A stretch of DNA of 56,478 bases from Hornefia butyriciproducens (GTDB lineage: Bacteria > Bacillota > Clostridia > Peptostreptococcales > Anaerovoracaceae). The translations under genes were made by a program, and so were the position numbers. The notes under the pieces were generated by a model. The model did no database searches. It was not told where the DNA came from and was given only the letters and a program-made list of their open reading frames with translations. Shown piece after piece: positions 50,440-56,478 of this stretch. The stretch covers positions 1 to 56,478 of the forward strand of contig NZ_VUMZ01000012.1 of assembly GCF_009695915.1 (NCBI RefSeq). The letters are read 5' to 3'. Every line of letters begins with the position of its first letter. Position 1 is the first letter of the stretch.

Positions 50440-50532
50440 AATTTGTGGATATGATAAACGGTATCTGCCGGTTAAATCCCCGGTGAAATCGATAGGTATG
50501 CCAGCAGCGCCGCGTCTGCATCAGTGCGGCGC

Positions 50533-51753
50533 TCACAGGAGTGCTGCGTTCAGGAAAGCCTCCAGATGTTCTTTGTCCGGGAAAAAGGCGCGGGCAGAGC
50601 TGTCGCTTCCGCCGCCCTTACCGCTGAATTGGGGAGCGATGGCTTTCACCAGCCTGCCGCAGTGTTTCTCGTTGGACAGAAGGATTGCGGTATGACTTGG
50701 CTCGTGGACAAGTGCGATTACGCCCTGACATACGGGACCAATTTTCTTGCCGAGGTTGAACAGATCGTCTACGGACAGGTCGTCATAACGGGAGATCAGA
50801 CCGGGGCGCATTTCCGCAGCGAGGCGCTGCTGTTCCGCATTCAGGATCCGGGTGCGGAAAGCGGAAAGTCGGTCATGGAGTTGCTGATTCTTCGCTGTCT
50901 GGGCGTCGTATTTACGGAGCAGGTCATCATATCCTGCGGACATACGGTTTCCCAGCTCGTACAGGGTGTTGAACTGGTTCTGATAATGAGTCAGCGCGCG
51001 CTGCCCCGCTTCGAAATAGATGCGGGACATTCCTTTGTTGGGTTCGATTTTGTATATCTTAATCAGGCCTACCGCACCGCTCCGGGCGGGATGAGTCCCG
51101 CAGCAGGCTACGCAGTCCGCAGGATTGTCCTCGGAGCCGATGGTAACGATGGAGATATCTTCATCAAACGTCAGTGTTTTTCGGAGAGGAAACTTTTCGG
51201 CTTCTTCGCGGGTATCGAACCGATCCACAGAAACCGGGAGATCCTGCCAGATGACGCGGTTCGCTTCTGTTTCCGCAGCTTCAGCCATTTCCCATGTCAT
51301 TTTTTCGTATGCGCCGGATGACGAATCGCCATTGAACGATATGTCGATCGTGATGGAGTCCTCACCCATATGGAAGCCTTTGTTGGCGCCGCCGAACAGC
51401 CGATAAACCGCGCCGCTCAGAATATGCTCGCCGCAGTGCCGCTGCATGTTGTCGAAACGGTGCGGCCAGTCAAGGACCGCCTCTACCGTGTCACCCGGGC
51501 AGAGGTTTTCCGTGCGTCCGGAGATGATATGGAGAATTTCTCCTGTATCTCCTTCCTGCGTATCGATAACAGGGAAGACTGTTCCGTTCTTCGTTAACGT
51601 GCCGCAGTCGCCACTCTGACCGCCGCCTTCAGGGAAAAAGACTGTCTGATCCAGGGTGACAATGGTATTATCTGAATCGTAATTAACCGATGAAACGGTC
51701 GCTGTCACGCTTTTGAGATAAACATTCTGCTGGAATAATTTTCTGGTTTTCAT
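50533..51753 (-). CDS. Alanyl-tRNA editing protein (AlaX type, with DHHA1 domain)
   Basis: 406 residues from the ATG at 51753; GGGAGG immediately upstream decides this start over the ATG at 51765. The editing domain has FPEGGGQSGDCG and the zinc ligands H-x3-H in QRHCGEHILSG and C-x3-H in CVACCGTHPARSG. A coiled-coil segment leads to a C-terminal DHHA1 domain (IAPQFSGKGGGSDSSARAF). It hydrolyses Ser-tRNA(Ala), and perhaps Gly-tRNA(Ala), in trans. No alanyl activation domain is present, so it is not AlaS. It stands alone, convergent with atoA. Confidence 0.88.
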   Translation of the reverse strand: MKTRKLFQQNVYLKSVTATVSSVNYDSDNTIVTLDQTVFFPEGGGQSGDCGTLTKNGTVFPVIDTQEGDTGEILHIISGRTENLCPGDTVEAVLDWPHRFDNMQRHCGEHILSGAVYRLFGGANKGFHMGEDSITIDISFNGDSSSGAYEKMTWEMAEAAETEANRVIWQDLPVSVDRFDTREEAEKFPLRKTLTFDEDISIVTIGSEDNPADCVACCGTHPARSGAVGLIKIYKIEPNKGMSRIYFEAGQRALTHYQNQFNTLYELGNRMSAGYDDLLRKYDAQTAKNQQLHDRLSAFRTRILNAEQQRLAAEMRPGLISRYDDLSVDDLFNLGKKIGPVCQGVIALVHEPSHTAILLSNEKHCGRLVKAIAPQFSGKGGGSDSSARAFFPDKEHLEAFLNAALL

Positions 51754-52170
51754 AGTTCCTCCCATTTACGAAATTCTGAAAAAATAATGCGTTCAAAAAT
51801 GTGGATAACTACCTCTTGACAAAAAAGAATCAATGGGTATAGTCTTGAAATTCCAACGATTTATGAGGATTAAAGTTTCCACATCGGGTTGTGACAAAAA
51901 TCGTATACAATTTCTCGGATTCATGTGGAAAACTCCCTCGATTCCTTATATTTATGGGCTTTGCGGAGTGTTGACAATCGTTTGCCAAACCGCGAACATA
52001 AGTTGACATAATACCTTTTCCGCAGATTGAATTTTGTATACTTTTCGAAACAGGATTGCGGACAGGACTGCGGTGCCGCGAGACCGCGGGCGCGTGAGGT
52101 CGTGAGTTTGCAGAATCGTGTTTCGCGAAGTCTGTGCTCGCCGGACGCAATGCCGCCGGTCGCCGCGGGC
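51754..52170. other. Intergenic region with a DnaA-box-like site and several TTGACA words
   Basis: About 400 AT-rich bases without a gene. TGTGGATAA (about 51800-51808) is the complement of a perfect DnaA box, and TGTGGAAAA and TTTCCACA-like words recur. TTGACA occurs at 51816, 51971 and 52003 on the plus strand; 51816-51821 is followed after 16 bases by TATAGT (51838-51843), a plausible promoter that reads plus-strand without a gene downstream. Confidence 0.4.
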
Positions 52171-53310
52171 TCATTCCACCTTGATGGAGTCGATGAATTC
52201 CAGAAAGTCTGTGAAATCGCTGTCCAGGTATTGCATGAGCACAGGCTCATTGAATTCAAAACTCGAAACCGGCGTCAGCTTCTCCCGCAGCGGGCTGAAG
52301 TGCAGGTCGAGCTCAAGCTTCCGTATGTTCCTCAGCGTGGCGGAGCTGACCAGAAGCTGTCCACTGTCATCCATATGATAGACTCCGGTGAGATCGTTAT
52401 ACAGAAGGTACACCGGCTCCTTGACATGATCGTTGGTCGGGTTGTAAATCATGAACGTCCGGCCGTTGTGCTCCGGCAGAATCATCGCGTTCTTCGTGAG
52501 CTCGGTGCTGCTCCGGACGAATTCCTCCGGATTCCCCTCATACCGGTACACCGTGACGAACTCGGAGTGCGCCAGATTCATGTACGCCTCCATGTCGGAA
52601 ATCCGCATATTCGAGATGCACCGGAACCCGCTGATCTTCATGCCGGTGAATGTCAGCGCAGTGACGATGACGCGGAAGCCCTGTGTGGTCTCAATCAGCG
52701 ATTCACAGCGGCAGCTGCTTCGTCCCTCCGCCATCGTGATCTCGTTGCGGTAGTAGGTAAGGACGCTGAGGTCGGGGAACAAATCAAGTTCCACGCCGTC
52801 GGTGGCAAGCCTTGCGGCCGCCGGAAAGTCATGCCCGAAGACGCGCATCAGAAAATAATTGGCCAGTGCGTTTTTCGAGGTCAGCCGAACGCAGCTTTTG
52901 TCGAAAAGAGCGGCCTGTTGTTCCTCCGTCAGCGTTCCGTCCATTTCCAGAAGGAACAGATATTTGTCCTCCGGCTCCGGAAGAGCGAGGGCGTATTTTT
53001 TGTTGTAGCGGATGAAATACTGTGCAAGATGCACGGCCTCCTGCTGCCGGATCGCCACCTTGCGGCCGCCGAGACCGCCGATGAGCGAGGCCTCGAGCTC
53101 CCTGAGAGAGGTTTTGTCCACGCCGTCGTGCCATTCAAAACGGTCAAAGCCCTGCCCCTCGGCTTCAAAATAAAAAAACTGGTAGAGGTCGCCGGACCTG
53201 GGACTGTCTCCGGTCCAGCGGATGCAGAGACAAATCACGCCCATCAGTCTCGTGTTTGTGATCCACGCGGAGTGGAATGTCTGGTACAGCGGGGTGGCGG
53301 TGCGGGCCAT
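52171..53310 (-). CDS. Uncharacterised protein
   Basis: 379 residues from the ATG at 53310, supported by GGAGGG immediately upstream; an ATG at 53403 would add 31 residues of leader-like sequence. I do not recognise the family. It is a soluble, mixed alpha/beta protein with several aromatic-rich strands (DLYQFFYFEAEGQGFDRFEW, VTVYRYEGNPEEFV, VYLLYNDLTGVYHMD) and no signal peptide or clear catalytic motif. It is convergent with nothing and divergent from the metK riboswitch. High GC and normal codon use suggest a long-resident gene. Confidence 0.6.
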   Translation of the reverse strand: MARTATPLYQTFHSAWITNTRLMGVICLCIRWTGDSPRSGDLYQFFYFEAEGQGFDRFEWHDGVDKTSLRELEASLIGGLGGRKVAIRQQEAVHLAQYFIRYNKKYALALPEPEDKYLFLLEMDGTLTEEQQAALFDKSCVRLTSKNALANYFLMRVFGHDFPAAARLATDGVELDLFPDLSVLTYYRNEITMAEGRSSCRCESLIETTQGFRVIVTALTFTGMKISGFRCISNMRISDMEAYMNLAHSEFVTVYRYEGNPEEFVRSSTELTKNAMILPEHNGRTFMIYNPTNDHVKEPVYLLYNDLTGVYHMDDSGQLLVSSATLRNIRKLELDLHFSPLREKLTPVSSFEFNEPVLMQYLDSDFTDFLEFIDSIKVE

Positions 53311-53417
53311 ACCGCCCTCCAGAACCTTGAATGTTCTTTTGATATCAGTCAAATTGAAACTCCTTTTGCTTTTGATAAAAGTATACCTTTTTTTGACAAA
53401 CATAGCAACATTGTATA

Positions 53418-53445
53418 TTGACGGAAGTACCGCTGATAGTATAGA
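53418..53445 (+). promoter_or_regulatory. Probable promoter of the metK transcript
   Basis: TTGACG (53418-53423), 16-base spacer, TATAGA (53440-53445); the transcript would start about 5 bases before the riboswitch. Confidence 0.45.
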
Positions 53446-53455
53446 ATGACGGTAT

Positions 53456-53570
53456 CCTTATCAAGAGTGGCGGAGGGAATAGGCCCTTTGATGCCCGGCA
53501 ACCTGGATGCGGCGCAATAAGGCGCTGCCGGCAAGGTGCTACGTCCTACAGTATATCTGAGAGATGAGGA
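53456..53570 (+). promoter_or_regulatory. SAM-I (S-box) riboswitch
   Basis: CCTTATCAAGAG opens the element, followed by GGCGGAGGGA, CCCTTTGATGCCCGGCAACC and later GCCGGCAAGGTGCTA, and it closes with GAGAGATGAGG, which pairs with the first bases as helix P1. These are the conserved S-box segments in the right order. SAM binding should favour the terminator just downstream and so switch off metK, the SAM-synthesis gene. Confidence 0.92.
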
Positions 53571-53586
53571 ACGTGAAGGTAATCAC

Positions 53587-53614
53587 GCCTTTTCTTTCCG
53601 GAAAGGGCTTTTTT
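53587..53614 (+). terminator. Riboswitch expression-platform terminator
   Basis: GCC-TTTTCTTTCC and GGAAAG-GGC form a hairpin followed by TTTTTT at 53609-53614, the standard position for S-box termination control. Confidence 0.75.
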
Positions 53615-53679
53615 ATTGCGAGGGTGCCGTGGAGGACGCGCGGCGGAAGCACACCGGGGGTGTGAAACAGGAGGAAAAT

Positions 53680-54858
53680 ATGAAAAGATTATTTACATCA
53701 GAATCGGTTACAGAAGGACATCCTGATAAGATGTGCGACCAGATCTCGGACGCGATTCTGGACGCGATTCTGGAGAAGGATCCGAACGGGCGCGTTGCCT
53801 GCGAGACGACAACAACGACGGGATACGCTATGGTCATGGGCGAAATCAGCACAGACTGTTATGTGGACATCCCCAAGATCGTCCGGGGTGTCATCCGCGA
53901 TATCGGCTATGACCGTGCCAAATACGGATTCGACGCGGAGACCTGTGCGATTCTAAGTGCGATCGATGAGCAGTCCGCGGACATCGCCATGGGCGTGGAC
54001 GACGCTCTGGAGCACAAAGAAGGAACCATGGATGATGGTATCGAGGCCATCGGTGCGGGCGACCAGGGAATCATGTTCGGATACGCCTGCAACGAGACGC
54101 CGGAACTGATGCCGATGCCGATTTCGCTGGCTCATAAGCTGGCACTGCAGCTGACAAAGGTAAGAAAGGACGGAACGCTGAAATACCTGCGTCCGGACGG
54201 AAAGACACAGGTTACGGTGGAATATGACGGTGACAAAGTCAAGAGAATCGATACCGTTCTGATTTCCACTCAGCACGATCCTGAGGCAACGCAGGAACAG
54301 ATCCGTAAGGATCTCATCGAATACGTTGTGAAACCCATCATTCCGGCAGAACTGCTGGACGATGAGACCAAATACTTTGTGAACCCGACGGGACGTTTCG
54401 TAATCGGCGGACCTCACGGAGACTCCGGCCTGACAGGACGGAAGATCATCGTGGACACCTACGGCGGCTATGCTCATCACGGCGGCGGCGCGTTCTCCGG
54501 CAAGGATCCTACAAAGGTAGACCGTTCCGCGACCTACGCCGCAAGATACGCGGCCAAGAACCTGGTGGCGGCGGGATTCGCGGATAAACTGGAAATTCAG
54601 CTGGCGTACGCCATCGGCGTTGCGAGACCGGTTTCCATCATGGTAGACACCTTCGGAACAGGAAAACTTGCGGATGAGAAGATCGCCGAGATCGTAGACA
54701 AGCACTTCGATCTGCGTCCGGCGGCGATTATCAGGGATCTGGATCTCAGACGACCGATTTACAGACAGACTGCTGCATACGGTCACTTCGGAAGAACGGA
54801 TGTGGAGTTCCCCTGGGAGCGCCTGGACAAGGTGGAGGAACTGAAAGCAGAGCTGTAA
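53680..54858 (+). CDS. metK: S-adenosylmethionine synthetase
   Basis: 392 residues from the ATG at 53680, which has CAGGAGG upstream; the longer open frame runs back into the riboswitch. Motifs: [15 protein letters not shown], the [12 protein letters not shown] signature, [14 protein letters not shown] and [16 protein letters not shown]. It makes SAM from methionine and ATP, needed here for KamA and ScfB radical chemistry as well as methylation. Controlled by the upstream SAM-I riboswitch. The aspartate kinase gene begins 20 bases downstream. Confidence 0.96.
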   Translation: MKRLFTSESVTEGHPDKMCDQISDAILDAILEKDPNGRVACETTTTTGYAMVMGEISTDCYVDIPKIVRGVIRDIGYDRAKYGFDAETCAILSAIDEQSADIAMGVDDALEHKEGTMDDGIEAIGAGDQGIMFGYACNETPELMPMPISLAHKLALQLTKVRKDGTLKYLRPDGKTQVTVEYDGDKVKRIDTVLISTQHDPEATQEQIRKDLIEYVVKPIIPAELLDDETKYFVNPTGRFVIGGPHGDSGLTGRKIIVDTYGGYAHHGGGAFSGKDPTKVDRSATYAARYAAKNLVAAGFADKLEIQLAYAIGVARPVSIMVDTFGTGKLADEKIAEIVDKHFDLRPAAIIRDLDLRRPIYRQTAAYGHFGRTDVEFPWERLDKVEELKAEL

Positions 54859-54878
54859 TTTGGAGGCATAATCGGTAA

Positions 54879-56189
54879 ATGGGAGTTAAAGTACTGAAAT
54901 TCGGCGGGTCCTCTGTGGCGGATGGCATCCAGCTTGAAAAGACCCGCAAGATCATCGAGAGCGATCCGGACCGCAGGTACATTGTGGTGTCTGCGCCGGG
55001 AAAACGTTTCGAGGTGGATAACAAAGTGACAGATCTGCTGTACCTGTGCAAGACGCACATGGATCAGAATCTGCCCTATGATCAGCTGTTTCAGGTCATC
55101 GAAGATCGTTTTAACGCGGCGAAGATGAATCTGGGAATTGATGTGGATCTGCAGAAGCATTTCGATGTGATTTTACAGAAAATGAAGAGCGGGGCCAGTG
55201 CTGACTATATCGCAAGCCGCGGGGAGTATCTCTCCGCGGTGCTGGTGGCGGCTTACATCGGCTATGATTTTGTAGATACGGCGGGTCTGATTTTGTTCGA
55301 CAAAAAAGGGCGTCTCCTCACGGAGGAAACGAACCGTGCTCTTTCTGCGGAACTCGCGAAACATGAGCATGCGGTAATCCCGGGGTTCTACGGCTCTGAT
55401 AAAGAAACGGGTGAGATCGTCACGTTCTCCCGGGGCGGCTCGGATATCACGGGAGCGCTGGTGTCCCGGGCAGTGAACGCGGAGATGTATGAGAACTGGA
55501 CAGATGTTTCCGGTTTTCTGATGGCGGATCCGCGGATCGTGAAAGACCCAAGACCTATCGACCGCATATCGTACAAAGAACTGCGGGAGCTGTCGTACAT
55601 GGGCGCATCGGTGCTGCATGAGGACGCGATTTATCCGTGCCGCGTGGAGAATATTCCGATTAACATCAGGAACACCAACCAGCCTGAGGATCCGGGCACG
55701 ATTATTACGGCGGAGGAAGAGACCAGCGAGAAAATCGTTACGGGCATCGCCGGAAGTCGTGATTTCACGGTTATCGCCATCTATAAAAATATGCTGGCCG
55801 CTGAGAAGGGGTTCGTGCGCAGAATTCTGATGATCCTGGAGGACTTTGATATCAGCATCGAGCATATGCCTACCGGAATTGACACGATTTCCGTGGTTCT
55901 GGCGGACAGCGCCATTGACGGCCGGCTGGATGAAATTCTGGAGGAATTTAATGCACAGCTGAAGCCGGATAATATTGAAGTGTTTGAGGATATCTCTCTG
56001 ATTGCAACAGTGGGATATGGAATGAACCGGCGCGCCGGCGTGGCGGCCAGACTGTTCACTGCATTGGCGGATGCGAAGGTGAATATCCGGATGATCGACC
56101 AGGGTTCCAGCGAGATGAACATCATCGTGGGCGTGGAGAACAGAGATTTCGAGAACGCTATCCGTGCAATTTACGCGGCGTTTTCATGA
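54879..56189 (+). CDS. Aspartate kinase
   Basis: 436 residues. The N-terminal kinase domain has VKVLKFGGSSVADG, FSRGGSDITGALVSRAVNAE and WTDVSGFLMADPRIV; two ACT domains follow (about 300-436; TVIAIYKNMLAAEKGFVRRI and GYGMNRRAGVAARLFTAL), the usual site of lysine or threonine feedback. It phosphorylates aspartate at the head of lysine, methionine and threonine synthesis. It lies 20 bases after metK, so it is probably under the SAM riboswitch too, which suggests a role in methionine supply. I see no lysine riboswitch. Confidence 0.93.
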   Translation: MGVKVLKFGGSSVADGIQLEKTRKIIESDPDRRYIVVSAPGKRFEVDNKVTDLLYLCKTHMDQNLPYDQLFQVIEDRFNAAKMNLGIDVDLQKHFDVILQKMKSGASADYIASRGEYLSAVLVAAYIGYDFVDTAGLILFDKKGRLLTEETNRALSAELAKHEHAVIPGFYGSDKETGEIVTFSRGGSDITGALVSRAVNAEMYENWTDVSGFLMADPRIVKDPRPIDRISYKELRELSYMGASVLHEDAIYPCRVENIPINIRNTNQPEDPGTIITAEEETSEKIVTGIAGSRDFTVIAIYKNMLAAEKGFVRRILMILEDFDISIEHMPTGIDTISVVLADSAIDGRLDEILEEFNAQLKPDNIEVFEDISLIATVGYGMNRRAGVAARLFTALADAKVNIRMIDQGSSEMNIIVGVENRDFENAIRAIYAAFS

Positions 56190-56478
56190 GCGTTTGCGGC
56201 ATACCGTGGAATGGAATACGGCGGAGCTGCGGAGAACCGGGACGCCGGAGCACGGGAATGCAAGTGGTGCGAAATACATGCACTGCGAAATGCCGGTGCA
56301 GCGGCACACCGCAATACATGAAGGACAGAAAATCCCCGGAGCATTATGTGCGCTTGAATGAAAAGGTAACTTCCACATTTAAGAGAAAAACGACCGGCAG
56401 AGGCTGGTTTCATAAAATCAGGTATAGGAATCAGGCCTGAAATGCTGTAAAATTCAATTAGCCAATACGGGTTCATTG
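56190..56478. other. Right-edge region without a clear gene
   Basis: 289 bases after aspartate kinase. Short repeated words (AATACATG, GCACACCG) occur, but no terminator or convincing reading frame is visible before the window ends. Confidence 0.4.

Noticed and set aside
52027-53421. Plus-strand open frame of 464 codons opposite the unrecognised minus-strand gene
   Set aside because: The minus-strand frame has a GGAGGG site directly before its ATG and a protein-like composition; the plus frame is rich in Arg, His and Val as expected for an antisense shadow.

Overview
The window looks like chromosome from an anaerobic, amino-acid-fermenting member of the Clostridia. The evidence is a nearly complete lysine-fermentation cluster (kal, kdd, kamA, kamB, kamC, kamD, kamE, atoE-like, atoD, atoA), a SCIFF peptide with its radical SAM maturase (scfA/scfB), an adenosylcobalamin-dependent ribonucleotide reductase and an S-box (SAM-I) riboswitch in front of metK. 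Family XIII/Anaerovoracaceae-type Clostridia would fit, but that placement is inference.

Layout. 1-13.3 kb is an AT-rich defence island, almost entirely on the minus strand. One tight operon reads fic - type III res - 68-aa ORF - mod - DUF4062/TIR-like protein - hamA - hamB (Hachiman). An Abi_2 (AbiD/AbiF) gene with a strong promoter and a hairpin leader RNA follows. A degenerate direct repeat (483-537 and 12109-12163) brackets the seven-gene block. 13.3-17.3 kb is a patchwork: three small membrane or lipoprotein genes, an isochorismatase-family hydrolase, a decayed abiEii remnant, and three copies of a structured repeat. 17.3-27.3 kb is ordinary GC-richer core genome, all plus strand: nrdJ, an A24 prepilin peptidase, truA, a dCMP deaminase, a tagO/wecA-type transferase, mtnA, an EamA transporter, scpA, scpB and a CpXC protein. 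27.6-32.5 kb is an AT-rich accessory patch with a secreted subtilisin fused to an AHxxDAFAH-type domain, two tandem paralogous membrane-anchored proteins (candidate immunity proteins) and a relic of the fusion's C-terminus between them. 32.8-35.6 kb holds an LMW tyrosine phosphatase, scfA, scfB and rluB. 35.9-50.3 kb is the lysine cluster. 50.5-56.2 kb holds an AlaX-type editing protein, an unrecognised protein, SAM riboswitch-metK, and aspartate kinase.

How the parts work together. In the lysine cluster KamA and KamDE (the latter B12- and PLP-dependent, maintained by KamB/KamC) isomerise lysine, Kdd oxidises 3,5-diaminohexanoate, Kal removes ammonia from 3-aminobutyryl-CoA, and AtoDA moves CoA. 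The cleavage enzyme Kce is not in the window. The divergent regulator has a Kdd-like N-terminal half fused to a bacterial-enhancer-binding AAA+ module and a Fis-type HTH, but its GAFTGA loop reads GAMGEK. This suggests a TyrR-like protein working with the housekeeping sigma factor. Consistent with that, the kal and kdd promoters are sigma-70-like and each carries the same 20-bp dyad, in the same orientation, exactly 44 bp upstream of the -35 element.

The most unusual non-coding feature is a dispersed repeat built of two modules (112 and 155 nt). Each module folds into a cloverleaf: an outer stem enclosing three hairpins. Full 263-nt copies lie at 15206-15468 and 39097-39359, a lone second module at 16403-16557, and an expanded first module at 17037-17308 just before nrdJ.
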